Shown in pieces: positions 51,228 through 60,196 of a stretch of DNA of 64,000 nt. Both the position numbers and the translations under genes were made by a program. Position 1 is the stretch's first letter. Every line of letters starts with the position of its first letter. Source of the stretch: Austwickia chelonae. GTDB lineage: Bacteria > Actinomycetota > Actinomycetes > Actinomycetales > Dermatophilaceae. The stretch covers positions 2,790,001-2,854,000 of the forward strand of contig NZ_CP031447.1 in the NCBI RefSeq assembly GCF_003391095.1, in the 5' to 3' direction. A model generated the notes under the pieces. That model saw nothing but the letters and a program-made list of their open reading frames with translations, did no database searches and was not told where the DNA came from.

Positions 51228-51293
51228 CCCTCATTCGCCCTGACCGTTCCTGTCGGGGCCAGCCCAGTCCAGATCGGTGTCGTGCTGTGTCGT

Positions 51294-51608
51294 TCAGCCG
51301 ATGAGGGCCGGCAGCAGGCAGAGGCCGACGAGCAAGCCCAGGGTGCTGATCGCGATGAGCTTGCCGAGCGGGTGGCCGAGGTTGATGGTCTCACCCCATC
51401 CGGCGCGTTTGGGCACGATGATGCGTGGGTCTTCGGGGTTGACGTAGAGGTCGCCCCACTTCCAGTAGCGGTCGTCGTCAGGGCTCTTCGGGTCGACGGC
51501 TACCCGCGCGGTTCGGGCGTCGCTCAGAACGGCGTCCATGTAGTAGAGGATCAGGATGACGGGGGTGGTTGTCTCCCTGCTGATGCTGCTCGGCTGGTAC
51601 GTCTTCAC
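51294..51608 (-). pseudogene. DUF5808 protein fragment
   Basis: The frame encodes KSPDDDRYWKWGDLYVNPEDPRIIVPKRAGWGETINLGHPLGKLIAISTLGLLVG, a DUF5808 module plus a membrane helix closely related to the C-terminus of the protein at 49954-51045, but on the opposite strand. The expected N-terminal membrane domain is missing; upstream codons to 51608 have no recognisable content. It is probably the 3' remnant of a second DUF1648/DUF5808 gene, though a short stand-alone DUF5808 protein is possible. Confidence 0.6.
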
Positions 51609-51819
51609 AGGCGATCAGTGGGACAAGAAGTTCCAGGGCTGCATTCTGCGGCCTCTCCGTTCGAGCGGCGTTGGAGTGCTCGCTCTCCCTACTGGGCACC
51701 CTGAGAGTGCCCGGTCAGGCAGGACGCATTAGCTCCCCTCGGACGGTTGGTGAGCCTAGGATGCCGGGGGCGGTGCGCGCGATCGTGAATGCTGTCGGCG
51801 TGGCCGGGCAATACAGGGT

Positions 51820-52410
51820 GTGACCGGAATGAACAGGACGTCCTTCACGCGCCCCCCGAGTGTGGCGCCGGTGACTGCGGACGGTGTGCATCCACGAGCA
51901 GCGAAGCTCTTCGACGAGCACGCTGCCGGCTTACTGCGGTACCTGTGTAGACGGGTGGACGCCGAGACGGCAGCCGACGTCGTGAGCGCGACGTTCGAGA
52001 CGGTATTGACCGACGCGACCCCGCACGATGCACAGCGCGGCAGCGAACGGGCTTGGCTCTTCGGTATCGCCACCAACCATCTGCGGCACCACCTCCGCAG
52101 CACCAGCAGGGAAAGGACCGCCCTGGAACGGGCTCCCTTTCACCTGCTACCAACTACTGCCGAGCCAGAATCCGATCAAGTTGTCTCCCGCGTAGCCGCG
52201 GCCGGTCAGGTACGGCGGCTGGCGGCCGGTATCCAGGCGCTCGAGCCCCGCGACCGGGAGCTCCTCCTGCTCGTGAGCTGGGGAGAGCTGACCCCGGCAG
52301 AGGCAGCCGTCGCCCTGCACATTCCTGCGGGCACTGCCCGATCCCGCCTGCACCGCACCCGCCGGTTGTTGCGAAATGCCGCCGGTTCCACCCACCCCCA
52401 GGAGAACTGA
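51820..52410 (+). CDS. ECF-type RNA polymerase sigma factor
   Basis: 196 residues. Sigma-2: FDEHAAGLLRYLCRRVDAETAADVVSATFETVLTDA...RAWLFGIATNHLRHHLRS (about residues 32-95). Sigma-4 with helix-turn-helix: GIQALEPRDRELLLLVSWGELTPAEAAVALHIPAGTARSRLHRTRRLL (about 140-188). The start is GTG at 51820 or ATG at 51829; neither has a strong ribosome binding site. The CU044_5270-type membrane protein follows after one base and is the likely anti-sigma or partner. It is a passenger of the IS21-type transposon. Confidence 0.88.
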   Translation: MTGMNRTSFTRPPSVAPVTADGVHPRAAKLFDEHAAGLLRYLCRRVDAETAADVVSATFETVLTDATPHDAQRGSERAWLFGIATNHLRHHLRSTSRERTALERAPFHLLPTTAEPESDQVVSRVAAAGQVRRLAAGIQALEPRDRELLLLVSWGELTPAEAAVALHIPAGTARSRLHRTRRLLRNAAGSTHPQEN

Positions 52411-52411
52411 C

Positions 52412-53491
52412 ATGGCCTTCAACCCGTCTCCCCGGCCCCTCACCGACGCTGAACTCGACACGGCCCTCACAAGCCTGAGCGACCTCGTCGACACCTCTAA
52501 GGGTGTCGAGATCGACACCCTCCTGGCGGACCTGCGTGTGGACCTGTTCGACGCGGGAGCATCCGCACAGATCAGCTCTACCCCTCACTCCGCAAGCCAG
52601 TCGCTGCACCGACCTCGGCGACGCCGCCCGTGGCGACTCGCGGGGGTAGCGGCGACGGTGGCTCTGGTGGCGGGTGGCCTGGTCATCTCCCCGTACGGCC
52701 TGGACCTGACGGGCCGTGATAGCCACGGCATCATCTCCAACCCCTCTGGTACCGCCCACGCTGCAGAGCTGCTGGAGGCAGCCGCTCAAGCGGTGCAGCC
52801 CGATCCTCCAGTTCGGGAGGGCCAGTACTGGCAGATCACCACGCGGGGCACCTATCGTTCCGCTGTTCCAGGGCAGACCCAAGAACGGCTGGAGATCACC
52901 TACGTTCCCGCCGTGGGGGACCAGGCCACACTGGTCGATTCCCGTTGGTGGCGCCCAGGGCTCTTCGGAGGGCGCAAGAACGAGCGGCACGAGTATTACC
53001 GACGAGACCAAACGAACGACCCATCCCTACTGTGGGTAGCACCTAGCACTGCATTCCTGACTGCTCTCCCCAGGGATGTCACCAAGCTGCGTTCACTCGT
53101 CTACGCCCAGTACCCGGATGGGGGGTCCCGTGCTGATCAGGAGGCGTTCGGCACGATCCGGGGCCTGCTGATGACCGGCCGCGTACCCGCCGACCTGCGC
53201 GCTTCCCTGTTGAGGGTGCTGTCCACCGTTCCCGGGGTGAGCGTGACTTCAGTCCGTATCGACGTCGACGGAGCTGACGGGACGGCCTTTGGCCTGTTGG
53301 ACCCGATGGGCGGAGTCCGAAACGAAATCATCGTCGACACCGACCATGGAGTTGTGATCGGTCTACGCAAGGTCAAAGTGGGGGCAGGCAGCCCCTACCC
53401 CGACTTCCCTGACGGTGAAGTCATCGACAAGATGAGGATCACTCGCGAACTGATCGACGAACTTCCCAGCGGGCTCCCCACAAGATCGTGA
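52412..53491 (+). CDS. CU044_5270-family single-pass membrane protein (probable sigma partner)
   Basis: 359 residues. N-terminal cytoplasmic part of about 80 residues with acidic helices (LTDAELDTALTSLSDLVDTSKGVEIDTLLADL), a basic stretch RPRRRRPWR, one transmembrane helix (LAGVAATVALVAGGLVISPY), and a large outside domain with EGQYWQITTRG, LPRDVTKLRSLVYAQYPDGG and a C-terminal YPDFPDGEVIDKMRI. Proteins of this family are regularly encoded next to ECF sigma factors in actinobacteria and are thought to act as anti-sigma factors. ATG at 52412, AGGAG site upstream, one base after the sigma gene. Confidence 0.8.
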   Translation: MAFNPSPRPLTDAELDTALTSLSDLVDTSKGVEIDTLLADLRVDLFDAGASAQISSTPHSASQSLHRPRRRRPWRLAGVAATVALVAGGLVISPYGLDLTGRDSHGIISNPSGTAHAAELLEAAAQAVQPDPPVREGQYWQITTRGTYRSAVPGQTQERLEITYVPAVGDQATLVDSRWWRPGLFGGRKNERHEYYRRDQTNDPSLLWVAPSTAFLTALPRDVTKLRSLVYAQYPDGGSRADQEAFGTIRGLLMTGRVPADLRASLLRVLSTVPGVSVTSVRIDVDGADGTAFGLLDPMGGVRNEIIVDTDHGVVIGLRKVKVGAGSPYPDFPDGEVIDKMRITRELIDELPSGLPTRS

Positions 53492-53690
53492 CAGCAGCGA
53501 CGGTTATAGCGCTTCCGTTCGTGGAGCGTTGCGGGCGTCCCCGTCCGGTGACGTCCGGTCATGCCGCCGTCGGGACGTAGCGTCCGCAACTGCCGCGAGT
53601 TGTGCGTCGGAGCGCGGCGCCTCCACAGTGCTCCGTCGGCTGCAACGCGGCGCCGCTCGGACACAGCGAGGTGGCTCGTGCTGTCGGAAG

Positions 53691-53742
53691 CTGCTCAGTT
53701 TTCAGCCGTCGATACCTGCTCAGTCTTGGGGCGCCGTTGACA
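53691..53742 (-). repeat. Right terminal inverted repeat of the IS21-type transposon
   Basis: CTGCTCAGTTTTCAGCCGTC then ACCTGCTCAGTCTT and GGCGCCGTTGACA: two transposase-site motifs 25 bp apart and a CA end, the reverse complement of the left end with few differences. Confidence 0.88.
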
Positions 53743-53747
53743 ACTCG
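53743..53747. repeat. Target-site duplication, right copy (ACTCG)
   Basis: ACTCG directly follows the right transposon end and equals 47260-47264. Removing the element and one copy would restore a 200-bp intergenic region between the DUF2470-like gene and metA. Confidence 0.75.
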
Positions 53748-53821
53748 CCCAAGCACAGCTCGGAGGCTTACGCTCAAGCACGCCGCATCACATCGCGCAC
53801 GGCAGCCCCGAGGAGCCGACC

Positions 53822-54772
53822 ATGCCCGTCACCATTCCCCGCGACCTACCCGCCCGGGCGACATTGGAAGCCGAGAACGTCTTCACCATGTCGACCGACC
53901 GGGCCGGCCACCAGGACATCCGACCGTTGCACATCGCGATGGTCAACCTGATGCCCACCAAGGTCGACACCGAAACCCAAGTGCTACGGCTCCTCGCCAA
54001 TTCACCACTCCAAGTGGAGTTCACCCTCCTACGGATGAGGTCGCACGACTCGAAGAACACCCCCAGCGAACACCTCGAGGCCTTCTACACGACCTTCGAC
54101 CAGGTCCGAGAACGCAAGTACGACGGACTCATCATCACCGGGGCCCCGGTCGAACTGATGGCCTTCGAGGAAGTCACCTACTGGAACGAACTCGTCGAGA
54201 TCATGGAATGGTCCCGGGACAACGTCTTCTCCACCCTGCACACCTGCTGGGGCGCCCAAGCCGGGCTCTACCACCACTTCGGCGTCCCCAAGCACGAACT
54301 GTCCGCAAAGGTCTTCGGCATCTTCGATCACCGGGTGCTCCGACGGCACGCCCACATCGTGCGCGGCTTCGACGAGATCTTCCCCGCCCCACACTCCCGA
54401 CACACCGGCATCTCCCGCGAAGACGTCCTCGCCCACGACAGCCTGGACCTCATCGCCGAGTCCGACGAAGCCGGGGTGTACCTGGTGACCAGCCGTGACC
54501 AGCGTCAGCTCTTCGTCACCGGCCATCCCGAATACGACCGGCGCACCCTCGCCGCCGAATACGAACGTGATGCCGCCCGTGGCCTGCCCATCGAGATACC
54601 GGCCCACTACTTCCCCGGCGACGACCCCCGGGCCACCCCCATGGTGACCTGGCGCAGCCACGCCTACCTGCTCTACTCGAACTGGTTGAACTTCTACGTC
54701 TACCAGCGCACCCCCTACGACCTGACCAGCCTGACCCCGGCACCCCCGAACGAAGGGGAGGGCATGGGCTGA
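53822..54772 (+). CDS. metA: Homoserine O-acetyltransferase, MetA type
   Basis: 316 residues, MetA family (glutamine-amidotransferase-like fold). Catalytic Cys142 is in [18 protein letters not shown]; the His/Glu partners are in [19 protein letters not shown]. Residue 111 is Glu ([17 protein letters not shown]). In this family Glu111 goes with acetyl-CoA use and Gly111 with succinyl-CoA use, so an acetyltransferase is predicted in spite of the usual MetA name. It makes O-acetyl-L-homoserine for methionine synthesis. ATG at 53822 with GAGGAG upstream. The transposon is inserted 75 bp before the start and may have displaced its promoter. Confidence 0.93.
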   Translation: MPVTIPRDLPARATLEAENVFTMSTDRAGHQDIRPLHIAMVNLMPTKVDTETQVLRLLANSPLQVEFTLLRMRSHDSKNTPSEHLEAFYTTFDQVRERKYDGLIITGAPVELMAFEEVTYWNELVEIMEWSRDNVFSTLHTCWGAQAGLYHHFGVPKHELSAKVFGIFDHRVLRRHAHIVRGFDEIFPAPHSRHTGISREDVLAHDSLDLIAESDEAGVYLVTSRDQRQLFVTGHPEYDRRTLAAEYERDAARGLPIEIPAHYFPGDDPRATPMVTWRSHAYLLYSNWLNFYVYQRTPYDLTSLTPAPPNEGEGMG

Positions 54773-54791
54773 CCGGCCAACGGGCCAGCGC

Positions 54792-55877
54792 TCACCGAGC
54801 CACGAAACGATCCAGTTCGAAGAGCTCGACCCGGCCCAGCGGACCGTCCTCGCTCAGGCAGGCCTGCATCCGCGCAGCCAGATCATCCCGATCCACCTCG
54901 GTACCGATCGCCACCAATTGGGTCCGCCGCTCCCCCGTCCTCCGCGGGAGCTCCCGCTCGAAGGAGAACCACCCGCCGACCGCCTGCACCACGTACCGAC
55001 CGGACCGGCCCGGCGCATCCACCCAGAAAGCCCCCTTCACCCGGTACAGGCCCGACGGGCGCTCCTCCAGAAAAGCGACCAGCCTGCGCGGATCCACCGG
55101 TCGAGAGTCGTCGAGCGAGACCGACACATGATGGCCATGGGCGTGGCCGCTCCCGAACGGTCCACCCGCCGCCGTGTCCTCCCGCATCACCTGCTCCGCG
55201 AGCTGTTCGGCCAACAGATCGGTGATGCTCAGCTGCCCCACCGGTTCAGGACGCTTCCAGGTGTCGAAGACCAACGCCGGATCGACCCGCCCGAAAGAAG
55301 TCCGGACCAACGGAGTACCCGGCGCATGCTCCCGCAAGGCCGCCGTCAACCCGGACAGCAGGTCCTCGCCCTCCGAATCGACGAGCACCCGGTCCACCTT
55401 GTTGACCACCAACAGCGAGGCCACCCGCAGATGGTCGGCCGCTACCGGCGAGATCCCCTCAGCGAGGCAGCCCACCCCCGCCACCGCGTCGACGACCTCG
55501 ATGACACCCCCGAAACACACCCCAGGGACCTCGGTGGCCACCACCATCCGCGCCACGGCGCGCGGCTCGGCCAGTCCGCTGGCCTCCACCACGATCACGT
55601 CCAGATCGGACGACGGACCCGACAGACGAGCCAAGGCCACGTCCAGCTGACTCGAATCAGCCAGACAGCACAGACAACCCCCTGCGATGGTCGTCGTCGC
55701 GTCGACATGACCACGCACCAGGAAAGCATCCACGTTGATATCGCCGAAATCGTTGATGATCACCCCGATCCGGCCCGACCCCCGCGCCAGGAGATGGTTC
55801 AGCACCGTCGTCTTCCCACTGCCGAGACCCCCCGCGAGCACGACCACCGGGATACGTCGAGGAGTCGTCCGGGCCAT
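54792..55877 (-). CDS. COG0523/CobW-type GTP-dependent metallochaperone
   Basis: 361 residues. GTPase motifs: P-loop LAGGLGSGKTTVLNHLL, DFGDINVDAF, the metal-binding GGCLCCL (C-x-C-C), EASGLAEPRAVAR (switch II region) and NKVD. A His-rich stretch GSGHAHGHHVSV lies before the C-terminal CobW_C domain (RRLVAFLEERPSGLYRVKGAFWVD...). The subfamily inserts or moves Zn2+ or Co2+ in cells; which metal cannot be read. Faces metA in convergent orientation with a 20-bp gap. ATG at 55877 with GGTGGATA upstream. Confidence 0.9.
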   Translation of the reverse strand: MARTTPRRIPVVVLAGGLGSGKTTVLNHLLARGSGRIGVIINDFGDINVDAFLVRGHVDATTTIAGGCLCCLADSSQLDVALARLSGPSSDLDVIVVEASGLAEPRAVARMVVATEVPGVCFGGVIEVVDAVAGVGCLAEGISPVAADHLRVASLLVVNKVDRVLVDSEGEDLLSGLTAALREHAPGTPLVRTSFGRVDPALVFDTWKRPEPVGQLSITDLLAEQLAEQVMREDTAAGGPFGSGHAHGHHVSVSLDDSRPVDPRRLVAFLEERPSGLYRVKGAFWVDAPGRSGRYVVQAVGGWFSFERELPRRTGERRTQLVAIGTEVDRDDLAARMQACLSEDGPLGRVELFELDRFVAR

Positions 55878-55998
55878 GGGGTATCCACCTTCCGTGGTGC
55901 TTCGGTCGCGTCACCTGCGGGATGTCCGCCGGGCGCAGGCTGTCGTCAAGGAGCAATCCCAGGTGCGGCAGACTGTCACCGCCGCACAAGGAGGCCTC

Positions 55999-56988
55999 AT
56001 GTCATTGTCGATGACGCTCACCCGGACCGTAGGTCGCTTCGTCTATCGCACCCCTACCAGACCGACCTCTCGCCGCCCCATCCACTCCCTCGACCCCCAC
56101 CGTTGCGCCGCTCCCCCGCCGATGTCGCTACGACGACGGTGTTTCATCAGCAGAATCCACACCGAAGGGCGGCTCGCACTCCGCCTGGACCCCATCCAGA
56201 ACAGCGCCGACATCGAAGTCGTCTACCTCCACGGCGGGGGCTACTTGCATCCGCTCTCCCGCTGGCACTGGGACACCATCAGCCGGGTCATCGCCCGCAC
56301 CGGAGCCTCGGTGACCGTGCCGCTCTACGGGTTGGCCCCCCAGCACACCGTCGACCAGGCCATCCCCGTCCTCGACAGCGTCTACCGACAGGTCGTCGAC
56401 GCGGCAGAAGGCCGCCGTCTCGTCCTGATGGGTGATTCCTCCGGCGGCGCGCTCGCCGTCGCGCAAGCCATTCGGGCCCGTGACGAAGGGCTACGAGCCG
56501 CCGACCGGATCGTCCTGCTCTCCCCCTGGGTCGACGCCTCGTTGACGAATCCGACAGCCAGGGCCTTGGAACGGCGCGACATCAAACTGCGCTGCGACAC
56601 CCTCGTCGAAGCTGCCCGGCATTGGGCCGGCGAACGGAAGACCACCGACCCGATGGTCAGCCCGATCAACGACTCGCTCGCCGATCTGCCCGCGATGACG
56701 ATCTACCAGGGCGGACACGACATCCTGCGCCCGGACGTCCGGCTGTTCGCCGCCAAGGCCAGAGCGGCCGGAACCAGGGTCGACATGCGGGAGGCTCCCG
56801 ATGGTTTCCACGTCTACACCTCCGCTTTCTGGACCCCGGAGGGGCGCGCCGCCTGGGAGGGGATCCGTGACGCCGTCCGTGGAACCACCGCGGACGGGCT
56901 TCCCTGCCACACCTTCCGAGACATCCCCGACGCCGTCCCGGCTCCTCTCCCGGTCACCCTGCCCCGGGCAGAACACCCGAACCAGTGA
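55999..56988 (+). CDS. HSL-family alpha/beta-hydrolase (esterase)
   Basis: 329 residues, hormone-sensitive-lipase family. Oxyanion-hole motif VVYLHGGGYLHPLSRWHW, nucleophile in RLVLMGDSSGGALAVAQAI (GDSSGG), Asp in IYQGGHDILRPDVRLF, His in APDGFHVYTSAF. No signal peptide is certain. Likely hydrolyses short- to medium-chain acyl esters; natural substrate unknown. ATG at 55999 with AAGGAGG five bases upstream. Longer frames to 55735 run over the divergent COG0523 gene and are not used. Confidence 0.87.
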   Translation: MSLSMTLTRTVGRFVYRTPTRPTSRRPIHSLDPHRCAAPPPMSLRRRCFISRIHTEGRLALRLDPIQNSADIEVVYLHGGGYLHPLSRWHWDTISRVIARTGASVTVPLYGLAPQHTVDQAIPVLDSVYRQVVDAAEGRRLVLMGDSSGGALAVAQAIRARDEGLRAADRIVLLSPWVDASLTNPTARALERRDIKLRCDTLVEAARHWAGERKTTDPMVSPINDSLADLPAMTIYQGGHDILRPDVRLFAAKARAAGTRVDMREAPDGFHVYTSAFWTPEGRAAWEGIRDAVRGTTADGLPCHTFRDIPDAVPAPLPVTLPRAEHPNQ

Positions 56989-57057
56989 CCCTTCCGCGGA
57001 TCTCCCCGCTCATCCGAAGCTCTGCAGAAAAAGGATAATCCTCGTAAATTAGATGGG

Positions 57058-58383
57058 GTGACGTCCTGGACCAGTCCTTCGTCGACCTCCGGATCTCCGA
57101 CCGTCGTCATCGGCGCAGGCGCGGTCGGAGCCACCATCGCCTACGAACTGGCCAGGCAAGGTCTCCCCGTCACCCTGATCGATGCGGGCGACACCGTCGG
57201 ACACGGCTGCTCCTACGCCAATGCCGGCCTTCTGGCCCCTGCCCACGTGGAGACCCTGGCCACACCCGCGACCCTTCAAGAAGGCTTGCGCCACGTCGGT
57301 GAACCTGCCAGCCCGCTGAAGATCCGCCCCCGCCCAGCCCTTCTGCCCTGGCTGTTCCTTCTGGCCTGGTCCGCCGCCCCGGCCCGTAGCCGAGCCGTCT
57401 CGCTACGTCTGCGGGAACTGGCCCAGGCCAGCCTGGCCCTACACCTGTCCTATGCCGCCCAGGGCATCGACACCGGTGTCCGACGCAGCGGGTCCCTCGA
57501 TCTCTTCCTCACCCGACAAGGCTGGCAGTCCAAGACCGGCGGCCGGACCAGCGGCGTCTACTTCGGCGGCCAGGCGCTCGCCCTCGAACCATCGGTGGCC
57601 CGCGCCTACGCGGCCGTCCCCCATCAGGAAGACGCCTACTGCGACAGCCGCGTGTATACCCGGGCGATGGTCGAAGGCGCCCTCACCGCAGGTGCACAGG
57701 TGCGATGGGGTCGCAGAGTGCAGCATCTGCCGCGGGAAGGCGACCGGATCACCCAGGTCGTCACCACCGATCGACAAGGTCGGACGGAACGGCTCATGGT
57801 GTCCGGCGTGGTACTGGCCGCAGGCATGGGCAGCCCGCCCCTCGGAGCCGACGTCGGCCTGCACCTACCACTGCGTGGAGCCCGAGGATATGTGGTCGAC
57901 CTGGAGCCGGTTCCGGGGAGGGAACTCACCAGGCCGGTGACCCTCAAGGAGCGCAGGGTGGTCGCCACCCCTTACGAAGACCGGCTCCGACTCTGCGGAA
58001 CCCTGGAAATCGGCGCAGATGACCGTCCGCTGGACCGCCGTCGGCTCCAGGCGATCCGCGCCGCCGGCATCGAGGCTCTCGGACGGGCCGCCTCCGGTCG
58101 GGTTCTCCAGGTGTGGGCAGGATTGCGTCCGACCACCTGCGACGGAGCCCCGATCATCGGGCGGGCGGCAACTGTAGCCAATCTGTACGTGGCGACCGGA
58201 CACGGCATGTGGGGCCTGGTGTTGGCTCCGGTGACGGCGCGGATGCTGGCCGAGGGCATCGTCGACGGTCGGCCGACCTTGCACGAGGCGACGTTCTCCC
58301 CCGACCGCTTCGGACCGGTTCGCAGCCGAACGGCCCGCCACGAGGCATCTCCGCGAATGGACGTCACCCACCCGGTGGGGTGA
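57058..58383 (+). CDS. FAD-dependent D-amino-acid dehydrogenase/oxidase-like protein (DadA family)
   Basis: 441 residues. Dinucleotide-binding motif TVVIGAGAVGATIAYELARQGLPVTLIDAG at the N-terminus, then GCSYANAGLLAPAH as in DadA, the middle substrate domain, and a C-terminal FAD loop LQVWAGLRPTTCDGAPIIGRA...NLYVATGHGMWGLVLAPVTA. DadA-type enzymes oxidise D-amino acids at the membrane. Start is GTG at 57058 with no ribosome binding site and AT-rich DNA right before it (TAATCC, TAAATTA), suggesting a leaderless transcript. The next gene is an AAE-type transporter on the same strand. Confidence 0.85.
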   Translation: MTSWTSPSSTSGSPTVVIGAGAVGATIAYELARQGLPVTLIDAGDTVGHGCSYANAGLLAPAHVETLATPATLQEGLRHVGEPASPLKIRPRPALLPWLFLLAWSAAPARSRAVSLRLRELAQASLALHLSYAAQGIDTGVRRSGSLDLFLTRQGWQSKTGGRTSGVYFGGQALALEPSVARAYAAVPHQEDAYCDSRVYTRAMVEGALTAGAQVRWGRRVQHLPREGDRITQVVTTDRQGRTERLMVSGVVLAAGMGSPPLGADVGLHLPLRGARGYVVDLEPVPGRELTRPVTLKERRVVATPYEDRLRLCGTLEIGADDRPLDRRRLQAIRAAGIEALGRAASGRVLQVWAGLRPTTCDGAPIIGRAATVANLYVATGHGMWGLVLAPVTARMLAEGIVDGRPTLHEATFSPDRFGPVRSRTARHEASPRMDVTHPVG

Positions 58384-58472
58384 CCTGGGAGCGACGGTCC
58401 TGGGACCTTCCGCGCCCGGGGGATGCACACGGTGGTCCCAGGACACCTCCACCGACGGGAGAATGGGCGGCG

Positions 58473-60041
58473 ATGATCGAATTCTTCGCTGCCCAGCCCC
58501 TCCTGACCGTGATGCTCGTCCTAGCCCTGGGAGCACTGCTCGGGCAAGTCCCCTTCGGCCCGGTGCGTCTGGGCGCTGCCGGGGCACTCTTCGTGGGGCT
58601 GCTGGTCGGTGCGCTCGACCCCCGGCTGGGCCATGGCCTGGACACGGTGAAGACCTTGGGTGTGCTGCTCTTCTGCTACACGGTCGGGTTGACCGCGGGG
58701 GGCACCTTCCGTAGCGATCTGCGCCGTCAGTGGCCGCTGATGGTCGGCGGGACGGTGGGACTGCTCGTCGTGGCCGCGACCGGTGCCGTGGTCGGCCCGT
58801 GGCTCGGGCTCTCCTCGGCCCATGTCTCGGGCCTGTACGCCGGGGTCCTGACGTCTCCGGCGATCGATGCCGCATTGAGTGCCACCGACGGGCACGGCGA
58901 CACCCTGGTCGGCTACGCCCTGGCCTATCCGGTGGGTGTCGTGCTCGGGTTGGTCGTGGTCGCCCTCGTCGTGGGTCGGCGGTGGCCGGAACATCGAGAC
59001 GCCCCTTCCCTGGCCGAGGCCGGTCTGACGGCGACCACCGCACGTGTCGAGTCGGATATCGCAGTCGGCGATATCCCGGGGTGGTCCGAGCAGGCGGTAC
59101 GGCTGTCCTACCTGGAACGGGACGGCGCCATGCACGTCGTCATCGCCACCGACCGGTTGTTCAGCGGCGACCGGGTGCTGGTGGTCGGCAATCCTGACGA
59201 TGTGGCCCGCGCGGTGTCGGTCGTCGGCCACGAGAGTTCGGAGGGAGACCTGACCCATCACCGCCGGGATGTGGATTTCCGCCGTTTTCTGGTCACGAAT
59301 CCGGAGCTGGTGGGGCGCACCCTGGGGCAGCTCAACGTGGAGGGGCGGCTGCGGGGCATCGTGACCCGGGTGCGCCGCCGGGACCTGGACATGCTGGCCC
59401 ACGACGATCTGGTCCTGGAACCCGGCGACCGGGTGCTGGCCGTGGTACCTGCGTCGTCGATGGACGATGCGGTCGATTTCTTCGGTGATTCCGAACGGCA
59501 TGCTTCGCATGTCGACGCGCTCTCCTTGGGGCTGGGGATCACCGCCGGGTTGTTGGTGGGGGCGGTGACGATTCCGTTCCCGGGGCCGGTTCCGCTGCGG
59601 CTGGGGGCGGCCTGCGGGACCCTGGTGGTCGGAATGGTCCTGGGGTCATGGCATCGGACCGGGCCGTTGCGATGGGATCTGCCACATTCGGTGAATGCTG
59701 CTCTGCGTCAGTTCGGGCTGATGGTCTTCCTGGCCTGTGTGGGCTTGGCCTCCGGCCCGGCGATGCTCGCGCAGGTGTTCACGATGACGGCGGCGTCCGT
59801 GCTGGCAGTGGCCGTATTGTCTTTGGCGGCGGGTGCGCTGGTGTTGTTGGTCCTGGCTCGGTGGTGGGGTTTGTCGGCATCGCGGTCGACCGGTGCTTGG
59901 GCCGGTTTCGTGGGGCAGCCGGCGATCTTGTCCTTCGCGTCGGCACTGCGCAATGACGAGCGGATCGAGTCGGCGTACGGGGCGCTGTTCGCGGTGGGCA
60001 CCGTGGTCAAGATCGTGATCGTGCCTTTCCTTGCACGGTGA
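58473..60041 (+). CDS. AAE-family (aspartate:alanine exchanger-like, YidE type) transporter
   Basis: 522 residues: five N-terminal transmembrane helices, a central soluble part of about 200 residues with two TrkA_C/RCK-like modules (VGDIPGWSEQAVRLSYLERDG and RRFLVTNPELVGRTLGQLNVEGRLRGIVTRVRRRD), then five more helices. The repeated motifs LLFCYTVGLTAGGTF and FLACVGLASGPAML, and GVLTSPAIDAALSAT, are AAE family signatures. Members exchange amino acids or are uncharacterised. ATG at 58473 with GGGAG upstream. It lies 90 bp after the amino-acid dehydrogenase, so the two may form one unit. Confidence 0.87.
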   Translation: MIEFFAAQPLLTVMLVLALGALLGQVPFGPVRLGAAGALFVGLLVGALDPRLGHGLDTVKTLGVLLFCYTVGLTAGGTFRSDLRRQWPLMVGGTVGLLVVAATGAVVGPWLGLSSAHVSGLYAGVLTSPAIDAALSATDGHGDTLVGYALAYPVGVVLGLVVVALVVGRRWPEHRDAPSLAEAGLTATTARVESDIAVGDIPGWSEQAVRLSYLERDGAMHVVIATDRLFSGDRVLVVGNPDDVARAVSVVGHESSEGDLTHHRRDVDFRRFLVTNPELVGRTLGQLNVEGRLRGIVTRVRRRDLDMLAHDDLVLEPGDRVLAVVPASSMDDAVDFFGDSERHASHVDALSLGLGITAGLLVGAVTIPFPGPVPLRLGAACGTLVVGMVLGSWHRTGPLRWDLPHSVNAALRQFGLMVFLACVGLASGPAMLAQVFTMTAASVLAVAVLSLAAGALVLLVLARWWGLSASRSTGAWAGFVGQPAILSFASALRNDERIESAYGALFAVGTVVKIVIVPFLAR

Positions 60042-60196
60042 AGATCAGGGGATACGCCGGGTCAGCGGATGAACGACGATGTCACTGTGGCATATTCATG
60101 GGCCCGGTGAGCCGTTCGTCGTCGGAGACGACCTTTGCCAGGAGTCTCAGTATGCGAGTAACTACTGTCCGGTAACTGACGGTTAGCGTCCTTGGC

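Larger units (their letters stand above)
47265..53742 (+). mobile_element. IS21-family transposon with passenger genes, 6.5 kb
   Basis: Bounded by TG...CA ends. The left end (47265-47316) and the reverse complement of the right end (53691-53742) match closely: TGTCRACGGCGC, then an ACTGAGCAG block, GGTAWCGACGGSYG, then GAAAACTGAGCAG. Each end thus carries two copies of the ACTGAGCAG transposase-site motif, as expected for IS21. ACTCG flanks both ends. Inside are the fused istA-istB transposase gene (47337-49400), a YtrA/GntR repressor and DUF1648/DUF5808 membrane protein gene, a DUF5808 gene fragment, and an ECF sigma factor with a CU044_5270-type membrane protein. IS21 elements normally carry only istA and istB, so the passengers are unusual. 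Insertion lies between the DUF2470-like gene and metA and breaks no gene. Confidence 0.88.

Noticed and set aside
51556-51732. Short plus-strand frame (about 58 codons) with a hydrophobic start, opposite the DUF5808 fragment
   Set aside because: One possible helix only, no ribosome binding site and no relation to a known protein; probably remnant DNA within the transposon.
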